In this document: positions 21,896-32,849 of the stretch, in pieces
How positions within the stretch are numbered: position 1 is the stretch's first letter
How the letters are laid out: each line of letters begins with the position of its first letter
NCBI GenBank assembly: GCA_015832175.1
Contig: WJXW01000018.1
Location: 1 to 64,000, forward strand
Direction: 5' to 3'
Origin: Paraphaeosphaeria minitans
Taxonomy: Eukaryota; Ascomycota; Dothideomycetes; Pleosporales; Didymosphaeriaceae
Length of the DNA: 64,000 bases
The notes under the pieces: generated by a model
Seen by the model: the letters and a program-made list of their open reading frames with translations, nothing else
Database searches by the model: none
What the model was told of the DNA's origin: nothing
Made by a program: the position numbers and the translations under genes

Positions 21896-22290
21896 GTATA
21901 GCGCCGCCTATAATAATAGGAAGGAATATAGATAAGTTCTAGTAAGAGGTGCGTAACGCTAGGAACTACTATAGCTATTAAAGGTGCTAGGTAAGCTAGA
22001 AGTAGTGCGTAATAGGGTAGGATATTATAAACTTATGCTAGTAGCTAAATATTATAATTCCTGTAGCTAGGGTAGCAATAGGGATTATAGATAGGCTTAA
22101 GATTATTTAGTAGTGTAGGTTCTAGGGTAAGTGTGAGGTTTCGTGCTAGGCGTACTAGGTATAGCTTAGACAGCGCCATTGTAAACGTATCTAGGGCAAA
22201 TTTCTTAGTAATACAATAGTAGTAGCTATAAGAGTTATTATAAAACTTAAAGAGAAGAATTAGGCCTAGAATATAGTACTTTACTTCTAT
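21896..22290 (+). pseudogene. RecQ-like helicase copy A, fragment 3 (C-terminus)
   Basis: Matches 26796-27190 of copy B. It encodes the C-terminal region, a Cys/His/Gln-rich stretch (RNCHSC-like in copy B) followed by IIIPVARAVIGI- and EFLSNAIVVAIRV-like segments. With fragments 1 and 2 it rebuilds the second half of copy A, with three retroelement insertions removed. The end is not exact because the true stop cannot be told from RIP stops. Confidence 0.8.
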
Positions 22291-22480
22291 TTTTTAAAAA
22301 ATCTCACTTTGTATATATTATAGTAGAGTTAGCCTATCTATTATAGATTTTATTTTACTTTACTATATATTAGTATAATAGGATGTAAGTTTTAGAAATT
22401 ATAGAAAAAATAGAAACTAGAGTCTTCTAGAAGAGTTTAGGAATTGTATAAAATAAGTAAATTTCTAAAAACCTATCCAA
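22291..22480. other. Short spacer between helicase copies A and B
   Basis: About 190 bp of AT-rich sequence, close to 27190-27375 downstream of copy B. It joins copy B directly at AAACCTA, whereas the B-C spacer has 1268 extra bp at that point. No gene seen. Confidence 0.7.
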
Positions 22481-22699
22481 GAGGAAGAGGCGTTAGTGGT
22501 CACAGACGCGCTAAGATTGGCTTAGTGTTAGGGTTAGAGTTAACGAATTAGGTAGGATTTAATACTAGAAACGCGTTAGACTAGGGGCAGAAACAATCCT
22601 ATTCCCTAGCTATTTCTATTTCTTTCTTATTCTAATTCATCTTAACGTAACCTCTTATACTAGTCTACTATCTCTTATTTATAAAATAAGATAGTAGTG

Positions 22700-25600
22700 G
22701 CGCAGGGTTTAGCTATTACTTTTTACTACTAATTTGCGATAGAGTTCTACTAAGACGCTTAAGCTTCTGCGTTAAGCCTAGCTAATAGAGTACTAACATT
22801 ACTACATTAACAGAACTCTTAGTAGTAATAGTAACTAGTAGAAGAAAACTTAGCGTAAGCTAATATACAAAAGTATATTTATTTTATTAAGGAGTATAGC
22901 GTGCTTTACTATAGTAAGCATAAAGCTAGTATAAAAAATCTTAATATATATCTCTATTAAAAGCATAGTGTACTAGTTAATAAATAGAGGAAATTTATTA
23001 AAAGCTGCGCTCTTTTAAGAAGATAAGGGCTAGGTAGTGTTACACTACTAGATACTAGTAGACCACTAATTTAGGTTCTAGAAGCGCTATTAGATAGCTT
23101 CTAATATAAGCAGCCAGTATATAGCTATTTTACGCGAAATAAGGGCTAGATATAACTACACTATAATAGTTATAGGTTAGCGTTTAAGATAGGATTAGAT
23201 GCGCTCTACTAGAAGGTAAAGATATAGTTTTTTTTTCCTACTTTAGGATAGTAGCGGTACTTTGTAGTTTACGTCCCTAATATAGCAAACAGTAGAGTAG
23301 ACACTAGGGCACATAAAGAAGAGGTAGAAGACATTCTAGTAGAGTACGCGTAAACGTAGGAGGAGAGGAAGTAGTAAAAGTAGGTAATAGATATAGAAGT
23401 TATAAAAATAGATAAAATAGGCTAGTAGAAGTTTATAGAGTGGCTAGAGCACTTTATAAACTATAACTGTGTACACTTTACCTACGCGATCTAGCTATTA
23501 CGCTAGAATAAGCCTAAGCTATAAAAGGCTGCGTAGGCTATAGAGTAGCTAGTAGAGTAGAGTATCTAAGGGCTGTCCTCGCTACTACGTAAGACCTAAT
23601 AATAAGTAAAGAGTGCGTAGGCTAATAAGATCCACTAGCAGCCAATAGCCTAACTATAGAACCTAGAGAGCTAGGCGCGCTATACTAGGTATATTATAAT
23701 ATTTATATACTATGTCCTACGTATTATTACTACTAAAGAAGCAGATAAGGAAAGTAAGGATATAAAGAGTAGTAAGGGTAGCAGCACTAATAATAGCAGT
23801 AATAGTAATAGTAGTAGTAGTAGTAACTGTAGTAATAAGAGCCTACCTAAGGCCTACATAGATTACTAAGTTAAAGTTAATCCTATAAAGAACGCGCGGG
23901 AGATGTTTCCATAGAAAGAGGACTAAAAGCTACTAGCCACTATACTCTAGGAGGCCCTAGATAGTAATAACAAAGCTAGCCACATTATCCTAGTATACCA
24001 GATACTTAGTACGTTTATTATAACAACCTATATTTATAGTCTGTTTAAGAGCGGGCTTATTTACTTTACTACTATACTTAGGTTTAATTTAGAAATACGT
24101 TAACTGCGCACTATAAAGAACTATTTATATCTAGTGGCTAGAATAGTGTACTGCGTTTAGGTAATTAGTATTAAACACCTACTTCTACCCACGTAATAGG
24201 AATAGTAGGGCTTAGTGGAACGTAACTACTATCTTAACCTAAGAAAGCGCTTTCTAGTAGATAGGTCCTTTAGCCTAATAAGCCAGCTACTTAGTCTGCT
24301 AGCCTATAGTAAGTTTATTAGCATAAATACTAGCAACATAGGTAACGCCTTCTAGTTAGAGGATAAGAAGATCTTCTACCTTAATAGTAGACCTATTATT
24401 ATACACTATTTCTAGCTAATAGCCTAAAAACTATTAACTAAGCTAGAGGACCTACTTTAGGGTAAGCTACTCTAGGTCCACAGTCCTAGTTAGCGTTTTC
24501 TAATCTAGCTTAACCTAATTTAGGACAATGTCGCGTACATATAATATAGCATATTCTTTATTATACACAGAAATAATAGTCTAGAGAATAGCTTGCGATA
24601 GATACTTAAATAAATAATATAGAATAAGCAGGGTTAGAAGCTCTACTCTAGAGATAGGACTTAGAACGTTATATGTGTAAAGCTGTACCTATGTAGTATT
24701 AAGCGCTTTAAGGAGCTAGAGCTTACTAATCTCTACATTAATAAGGAAATACTAGGTTAGGGCACTAAGATTACGTTAATACAGTTCTATAATAGAGCAC
24801 TATAGGACTATAACCTCTTTATAATAAATAGATAGATTATAATAGTAGTCTGTTACTATAAGTCGCAGTTATAGTTTAATAAGCCTAAAGTTATTTTAAG
24901 GTTCCTACCCTTACAGCTTTTATAGGTGCTTATTATATACCTAGCGTACATGTAGCCGTTTAAAGAGTACCTAACTATAGAGGTGCTAGATAGTAGCTTT
25001 ACTAACTACCTATAGGCTAATAAGCAAGGTCTATAGTACATAGATTACTTAACGTAGGTACTAAAGCGCGACATAGGTAAGCACCTAAAGGTGGCGCTAA
25101 ATATACTTAACTACTAACACATAGTAGTAGGGATTAGGCGGGAGGTAGTTAGGGATGTGTTTAGGTAGGGTTACTAAGACAAGGTAGGTAAGATTAAAGA
25201 GCCTAAGGTTAATAAGAATAGTAAGAGCCTATTAGAGCTACAGAGCACGTAAATAACTAAGATTAGTCTAGCTAACTATAGTGTGCCTATTAATATTATA
25301 AAGTATCTTAGTATACATTTAATTAAGACCTTTTAGCTGCTTAGTTAGCACTAGCACAAGTTTCTAGATATAGATAGGCACAAGATATAATCTAGTGTAG
25401 TTAGGAAGCGGCAATAGGAAGAAGAAGGAGATAGTTAAAATAAAGGGAGAGATAATCTTACTATAGTTATACTATAGAAGAAAACTAAACTAGGGGGTAT
25501 TACTATAAGTGCGATGTCTAGAGTAATATAGTAGGCACTTGGCTAGGCTACTATATTATTTAAGTTAGACGAGTAGGAATAGGCCATATTCGCTATAGTA

Positions 25601-27165
25601 AATAGTTAGACACCGCTAGTAGTCGTGCTCCCTATAGGTAGAGGTAAGAGTCTACTATTTATAGTGCTAGCCTACCTTAACCATACTAGCGTAACTATAG
25701 TTATAGTGCTATTCCGCGCGCTAATTAAGGACCTAGTAACGCGTATCTACACGCGCGGTATTAACTGCGTGAAATAAGTTAACTATAAAATAAACCTAGC
25801 CTTTATTATACTAGTTAGTGCTAATATCGCTAGTGGTGTAGAGTTCCTAAAGTATACCAGCTTACTAAAGGATAAGAAGTAGCTATAGTAAGTAGTGATT
25901 AATAAGTGCTATCTTATTATTACCTCTAGCCATTAGCAGCTAAAGCTAGTAAAGCTATAGAATCTATATATACTTATATACCTAATTATACTGCTAATAG
26001 CAACGCTACTACCTATACTAGAGGGGGTATTAAGTAGAAGTATATTAATTTAAGCTGCTACCTATATTTGGGCTAGTATAGTGCGGCCTAACATCTGGTA
26101 TTACGTGTCGTAGTGTAGGCGAGGTAAGGCCATAGAGGCAGCACTAGCCATATGTTAACAGTAGTAGAAATAGCTGTGGGGTGGCCAGAAAGGCATTATC
26201 TACTACTATAGTAAGACTATATATAAAGTGCTAGTAGAGGCGCTAGACTATAAGTACTACTACGCTAGTAAGTTAGATTAAACTAAAATTCTTGCCAGTT
26301 AGCTAGACAAAGGTAGGCTTATTATAGTAATATTAGCACTTAGTACTAGGGTTAACTTTCCTAGTATTATATTTATCTTATACGTAGGTATGCTATAGAG
26401 CATAATTAACTACTACTAGAAGAGTAGGCGTGCGGGGCGTAGTAGTAAGGTAGTAGACTTAGTTATTATTATTAAGCTAGGTAAGGTAGAGAGGCAAATC
26501 TAGGAGGGTAGAGTGTTAGTAGACGTGTGCGTAATAGGTATATTTATTAAGAGTAAAGACTACTAGCGTAGAAAGATAAGCAAGTATATAGATAGACAGT
26601 AGGTAGTGTATAGTAATATAAACTTAGCTAGGTGTAATTAATGCAGTAAGGGCTAGATTAAGTAGTAGTAAACCTAGTCACTTATAGTAAGTAAGTGGTA
26701 AGAGGTAGAGGCAAGTATAAATAAGCTATAGGCTAAGTGTATAATATACTAGGTGCTAGGGCAGGTAGGCTAGTAAGAGTATAGAATAATACTGTGTATA
26801 GCACAGCCTATAATAATAGGGAGGAATATAAATAAGTTTTAGTAAGGAGTGCGTAACGCTAGGAACTGCCATAGCTGTTAAAGGTGCTAGGTAAGCTAGA
26901 AGTAGTACACAATAGGGTAGGATGTTATAAACTTATACTAGTAGCTAAATATTATAATTCCTGTAGCTAGGGCAGTAATAGGGATTGCGGATAGGCTTGA
27001 GATTATTTAGTAGTATAGGTTCTAGGGCGAGTGCAAGGTTTTGTGCTAGGCGTACTAGATATGGCTTAAACAGCGCCATTATAAACGTATTTAGGGCGAA
27101 TTTCTTAGTAATGCAATAGTAGTAGCTATAAGAGTTATTATAAAACTTAAAGAGAAGAATTAGGC
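22700..27165 (+). pseudogene. RecQ-like (telomere-linked type) helicase, copy B
   Basis: About 1450 codons in one frame, checked from 22862 through motif I (25631) to motif VI (26426) without a net indel. Parts in order: a poly-Gln run now read as five stops (about 22820); a region EYSVLYYSKHKAS with spaced His/Cys like the C2H2/DUF3505 part found in front of such fungal helicases; a Ser/Asn-rich linker near 23760-23850; a long region with HIILV and FIITTYI; then the SF2 helicase core. Motif I is PIGRGKSLL. Motif II is INKCYLI, which becomes IDECHLI when three RIP transitions are undone. Motif VI is SRRAGR. The family unwinds DNA and is typical of fungal subtelomeres. Not functional here. The start is approximate. 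Confidence 0.85.
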
Positions 27166-27375
27166 CTAGAATATAGTACTTTACTTCTATTTTTTAAAAA
27201 ATCTCACTTTGTACATATTATAGCAGAGTTAGCCTATCTATTATAGATTTTATTTTACTTTACTATATATTAGTATAATAGGATGTAAGTTTTAGAAATT
27301 ATAGAAAAAATAGAAACTAGAGTCTTCTAGAAGAGTTTAGGAATTATATAAAATAAGTAAATTTCTAAAAACCTA

Positions 27376-28643
27376 AGTACTAGTATTAATACTATCTTAT
27401 AACTTATTAGAATTTAATAAAATTATAATTAAACTATATTTCTACTTTTTTATAAACTTTACCACTAGTTATTAAATAGTAGTATACTTTTTTATATACT
27501 TATAATAATTTTTACTTATTTAGTAATTATAAGTTTTACTTTAAATAGTTTATACTAATAGTATTATATAACTACTAGAGTGAAACTAAATTTAATTTTA
27601 TATTAATAATTTATATTTCTATTAAAAAGAGAATATAAAAGAAATTATTAAAGTAGTAGTATTTATAAGTAGAAGTAGGACTTATAAATACTAAAACTAA
27701 ATTACTAAACTATGTAGTAGGGGATAAATAATTTCTAGTTATTATAAAATTAAGAAAAAAAAACTAAAGGGTTATTTTTTATTAAAGGGAAAATATATAT
27801 TTCTAAAGTTATAGAAAATATAAAGTAATATAACTTTTTAAAAAGTAATATAAGGTAAAGTTATTAACTATTCTATATAGTTATACAAGGTTGTGTTAAG
27901 CTATATAAAAGGATATAAATTATTATAAAGGGACATAAAGCTATATAAAGTAATATGTAGTAAAGTTATATAAGGTTGTATTAAGTTATATAAAGTGACA
28001 TAAATTACTATAAAGCTATATAAAGTGATATAAAGCTATATAAAGTGATATATAGTAAAGTTATTAGATATTTTATAAAGTTATATAAAGTAATATAAAT
28101 TGTAATAAAGTAATATAAAGCTATATAATATTATATAACTTTCTATAAAATAGTATAAGGTATAGTTATTAAATATTTTATAAAGGTTTATAAAGTAGTG
28201 TTAAGTTGTATAAAGTAGTATTAAGTTGTATAAAGTGATATAAAGTAATATAACTTTCTATAAAGGGATGTAAGGTAAAGTTATTAAATGTTTAAAAAGT
28301 GATATAAAGTAATATAACTTTCTATAAAGGGATGTAAGGTAAAGTTATTAAATGTTATATAAAGTTATATAAAGTGGTATAAAGCTATATAAAGTAAAAT
28401 AAAGTTATATAGAGTAATATAGGATAGACTTATTAAATGTTATTTAAAGTTATTAGTTATACTATAAAACAAACTTAGTAAGGAGAGAAGAATAAGCTTC
28501 TTATTATAAAACTTTATATAGTAGAGAAAAGTTAGGACTTTATTAGAAAAGAAATATAATATTATAAGTAGATAAGAAGTATACTACTATAAGTTAAAAG
28601 GAGTTAAAGTAGGGAAAAATCTTTAGGTAGAATAAGAAACCTA
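27376..28643. repeat. AT-rich spacer with satellite, between copies B and C
   Basis: 1268 bp present between helicase copies B and C and absent between A and B, bounded by AAACCTA. The left part (27376-27830) has no recognisable gene. The right part carries irregular tandem repeats (see 27830-28440). Confidence 0.75.
27830..28440 (+). repeat. TATAAAG-type satellite
   Basis: Dozens of short units built on TATAAAG(T/C)(T/G)ATA, often in the pair AAAGCTATATAAAGTGATAT, with a larger unit that ends GTAAAGTTATTAA (A/T)TGTT repeated about six times. Low complexity, almost no C outside the CTATATAAAG context. Confidence 0.85.
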
Positions 28644-28859
28644 TCTAAGAGGAAGAGGCGTTAGTGGTCACAGACGCGCTAAGATTGGCTTAGCGTTAGG
28701 GTTAGAGTTAATAAATTAGGTAGGATTTAATACCAGAAACGCGTTAGACTAGGGGCAGAAACAATTCTATTCCCTAGCTATTTCTATTTCTTTCTTATTC
28801 TAATTTATCTTAATGTAACCTCTTATACTAATCTACTATCTCTTATTCACAAAATAGGA

Positions 28860-30643
28860 TAGTGGTGGCGCAGGGTTTAGCTATTACTTTTTACTACTAA
28901 TTCGTGATAGAGTTCTACTAGAACGCTTAAGCTTCTGCGTTAAGCCTAGCTAATAGAGTACTAATATTACCATATTAATAGAACTCTTAGCAGTAATAGT
29001 AACTAGTAGGAGAAAACTTAGCGTAAGCTAATATACAAAAGTATATTTATTTTATTAAGGAGTATAGCGTGCTTTACTATAGCAAGTATAAAGCTAGTAT
29101 AGAAAATCTTAATGTATATCTCTGTTAAAAGCATAGTGTACTAGTTAATAAATAGAGGAAATTTATTAAAAGCTGGGCTCTTTTAAAAAGATAAGGGCTA
29201 GGCAGCGTTACGCTACTAGACACTAGCGGACCACTAATTTAGGTCCTAGGAGCGCTATTAAATAGCTTCTAATATAAGTAGCCAGTATATAGCTATCTTA
29301 CACGAAATAAGGGCTAGATACAACTACACTATAATAGTTATAGATTAGCGTTTAAGACAGGATTAGATGCGCTCTACTAGAAGGTAAAGATATAGTTTTT
29401 CTTCCCTACTTTAGGATAGTAGTAGTACTTTGTAGTTTACGTCCCTAATATAGTAGATAGTAGAGTAGACGCTAGGGCACATAAAAAAAAGGTAGAAGAT
29501 ATTCTAGTAGAGTACATATAAACATAGAAGGAGAGGAAGTAATAAGAGTAAGTAATAGATATAAAAGTTATAAAAATAGACAAGATAGGCTAGTAGAAAT
29601 TTATAGAGTGGCTAGAGCATTTTACAAACCGCAACTATATGCACCTTACCCACGTAATCTAGCTACTACGCTAGAATAAGCCTAAGCTGCAAAAGGCCGC
29701 GTAGGCTATAAAGCAGCTAGTAGAGTAGAGCGTCTAAGGGCTGTCCTTACTACCACGTAAGACCTAATAATAGGTAAAAAGTGCGTAGGCTAATAAGATC
29801 TACTAGTAGCCAATAGCCTAACTATAGAACCTAGAGAGCTAGGCGCGCTATACTAGGTATATTATAATATTTATATACTATATCCTACGTATTATCGCTA
29901 CTAAAGAAGCGGATAAGGAGAGTAAGGATATAGAGAGTAGTAAGGGTAGTAGCACTAATAATAGTAGTAATAGTAATAGTAGTAGTAGTAGCAACTATAG
30001 TAATAAGAGCCCGCCTAAGGCCTACATAGGTTGCTAAGTTAAAGTTAATCCTATAAAGGACGCGCAGGAGATGTTTCTATAGAAAGAGGACTAAAAGCTA
30101 CTGGCCACTATGCTCTAGGAGGCCCTAGATAGTAATAATAAAGCTAGCTATATTATCCTAGTGCGCTGGATGCTTAGTACGTTTATTATAACAACCTATA
30201 TCTGTAGTCTATTTAAGAGTAGGCTTATTCACTTTACTACTATACTTAGGTTTAATTTAGAGACACGTTAACTGCGCACCACAAAGAACTATTTATATCT
30301 AGTGGCTAGGATAGTGTACTACGTTTAGGTAATTAGTGTTAAATACCTACTTCTGCCCGCGCAACAAGAATAGTAGGGCTTAGTAGAACGTAACTACTAT
30401 CTTAACCTAAGAAAGCGCTTCCTAGTAGATAGGTCCTTTAGCCTAATAAGCTAGCTACTTAGTTTGCTAGCCTATAGCAAGTTTATTAGTATAAATACTA
30501 GTAACGTAGGCAACGCCTTCTAGTTAGAGGATAAGAAGATCTTCTACCTTAATAGTAGACCTATTATTATACACTATTTCTAGCTAATGGCCTAAGAACT
30601 ATTAACTAAGCTAGAGGACCTACTCTAGGGTAAGCTGCTCTAA
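28860..30643 (+). pseudogene. RecQ-like helicase, copy C (5' part)
   Basis: Direct repeat of the first 1.7-1.8 kb of copy B, including the poly-Gln run, the Cys/His region, the Ser/Asn-rich linker and the region with IITTYI. It ends abruptly at 30643, before the helicase core, where a new sequence starting TATTATTAGGACTGAGG begins. The missing 3' part was not found elsewhere in the window. RIP damage is like that of copies A and B but at different sites. Confidence 0.82.
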
Positions 30644-30730
30644 TATTATTAGGACTGAGGATTCGGACCCAGTATCATCCGTGCGCTGGTACGTGCGCAC
30701 TGGCGCTAGTCCGTAAACAGCTAGCCTACT

Positions 30731-30920
30731 AACGCGCTATCTCGCGCATTAACGTACTATCTTAACGCACTATCCTGCGCACTAATACACTATTTTAACG
30801 CACTATCCTACGCACTAACGCACTATCTTAACGCGCTATCCTGCGCACTAACACACTATTTTAACGCGCTATCCTACGCACTAATACACTATTTTAGCGC
30901 ACTATTGTGCGCATTAATTT
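30731..30920 (+). repeat. 33-bp minisatellite
   Basis: About 4.5 units of TAACGC(A/G)CTATCCT(G/A)CGCAC followed by TAA(C/T)ACACTATTT. Each unit is itself an imperfect doubling of a 12-13-bp core with ACTAT. The units adjoin without spacers, so this is not a CRISPR array. Confidence 0.88.
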
Positions 30921-31077
30921 ACAATTTACTATCTTAACCTTACACCTCTATCTATCTAGTAAGTGTAATTTCTGGCTAACTATCCTAACTACAACTTTTA
31001 ACTGCACGACTACACAACTTTACCTATAAACTACAAGCCTACCCTTTCACCTATATAGGGGACTTTTACGTGTGTAG

Positions 31078-31098
31078 GCTGCGAGGACTCCTCGCAGC
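31078..31098. other. 21-bp perfect palindrome
   Basis: GCTGCGAGGA - C - TCCTCGCAGC. GC-rich in an AT-rich region and unmutated on both arms. It lies about 27 bp downstream of the TATA-like box and could form a hairpin near an RNA 5' end, a terminator-like stem, or a protein-binding site. Confidence 0.7.
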
Positions 31099-31129
31099 AC
31101 CACTAGGGGGTAGTCACAAAAGTTTATAG

Positions 31130-32640
31130 CACTATTATTATTAGGGCGAAAACTTTATTAAGAAGCCCTAAGGAATCGCACTATCTATAGGTTATGCTAA
31201 GCTACTAAATAATTTTAACCTTATACTAGGACTAAAATTAGCACAACGCAGAATTATAGATTACGCAAACCTTTCTTAAGTACCCCTAATTAGTAAATAT
31301 AATCCTCTTAAGTGTCACCTAGCTATCGTACGAATTGTTAACATCCCCTAGGAGCCGCTAACTACTTACTAGTTGAAAACCTATAATTAAATTACAATAC
31401 GCTAGATTCTTGTCTAAAAGCATCTCTAGGAGTAAGGGCTCTAGCGGCTCTAGATCTAATATACACGCCTTATACGTTTCCGCTATAGCTATTACACTTT
31501 TAAAGACAGTATTATTACATTACGTAACTATGTCTATCTATTACTAGAGCTGCGCAACTGTTATACCTTATTTAATATAGGTGTTAGATATAGAGTTCCT
31601 TAGTAGTATTATAAATACGCCTATACTAAATCTTGCTTTAAGTAGACACTATTATCTCTCTGTATCTAAGCACTAACTAAATTTTCTCTACACTATAGGA
31701 TGTGTTTTTTTAGTTAGTTCCTCCTCTTCTATTATACTAAATTCTTAAGTAAATAAAAGTTTTTTTATAATAAATATATATCTTTTCCTTTTTCTACTAG
31801 ATAGTATTTTTCTTTTTTATACTAGGCCCTCTAATAATTTAAACTCTAACTATAGCGCTGCCTATATCTAGCGCTACTGTATTTTACTTATAATACTAAC
31901 CGCCTATCTCTGTCTTACGCTCTTATATAGTAAATAGAACCTCTTAGTTTTAAACTATATAAAACTATATTCTATAAAACTAGCACTAGAGCGTTATAAT
32001 AATACTATACTACTCTCTAGTATAGTGTTAGCTATAGTACTGTTGCCCTCTTTATATTTAACTATATCTAGTAGTCTCTCTACCTTTTCTCTAAATAACT
32101 ATAGGCCCTATGTATGCTTTGTCCTCTATACCTGTAACACTATTTTCTAATTACGCAGACACTTAGCTATATCTATAATAACTACTTAGCTTATTATCCT
32201 TTCTCTAATAGTAGCGCCTACTTTTAGTAGTTTTTTTATAAATGTATAGTAACGTGCCTTTTCTCTATTATTTTCTAATAACTCCGCCTCCTCTATATAT
32301 TGTATATATGGCACAACTTCTATTATTATATCCACTAGCTAACGCTTTAGCTTTCAATTTCTATCCTCTACTAAACAGCTAGTCGCTTTTAACATGCGAT
32401 TTTGTTTTAGAGGCGCTTCTAGGGCCTCTACTTAAGTGTCTTCCTCCTCACCTAACTCTTCCTCACCATCACTTTGGCGCGCTTGGTCCCTATAGACAGA
32501 GTGCAAGAAGTAAAAAAATTCTTCCTTTTTTACTTATTTATATATCTATTGCACCGCGGACTTAGGTAAGCTGTATAGAAATACCTTAGTAGGAGGACCT
32601 CTTCTCTACAGAACTAAACACTATATAGGCTTCTAATTGT
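31130..32640 (-). pseudogene. Long unrecognised minus-strand reading frame
   Basis: One frame read from about 32640 down to about 31130, interrupted by TAG/TAA and one TGA (AAT TGA AAG, possibly CGA altered). It reads like protein: GPPTKVFLYSLPKSAV, an acidic run SDGEEELGEEED, then helical stretches such as EEAELLENNREKARYYTF and LFREKVERLLDIVKYKEGN, and near the end a part with SSQRLLGD. I do not recognise the family. It is divergent from the helicase that starts near 32850, with about 200 bp between them. Caution: TGA is rare in RIP-altered DNA, so absence of other stops is weak evidence; the length and amino-acid make-up are the main support. Confidence 0.35.
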
Positions 32641-32849
32641 GAACTCATTTATATACATCTTATATAAGGGAGGGAATTAGACTACTGTTATTCTAAAGCA
32701 CCTTAGCTAGTAAAATTAAAGAATAGTAGGCTATAGTGTAATGTAGTATTTATATAACCTAGAATAATAAACGTTATCTAGTGTTTCTTATCTTCTCTTA
32801 GCACTAAAGTTTAGCCAACTTATTTTAACTATAGACGTGGATTAAAATT

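Larger units (their letters stand above)
30644..31118 (+). repeat. Possible LTR or promoter block of an unidentified element
   Basis: Begins TATTATTAGG (could be altered TGTTATTAGG), contains a 33-bp minisatellite, a TATA-like CTATATAGGGG near 31051 and a 21-bp palindrome, and ends GGGTAGTCACA, so it has the TG...CA outline of an LTR. It interrupts helicase copy C. No second copy is in the window and no target duplication can be checked, so this could also be a non-LTR fragment. The first 75 bp keep many CA/TG dinucleotides. Confidence 0.35.

Noticed and set aside
30731..30920. Regular repeats as a possible CRISPR array
   Set aside because: The 33-bp units abut one another without unique spacers and the context is fungal; it is a minisatellite.
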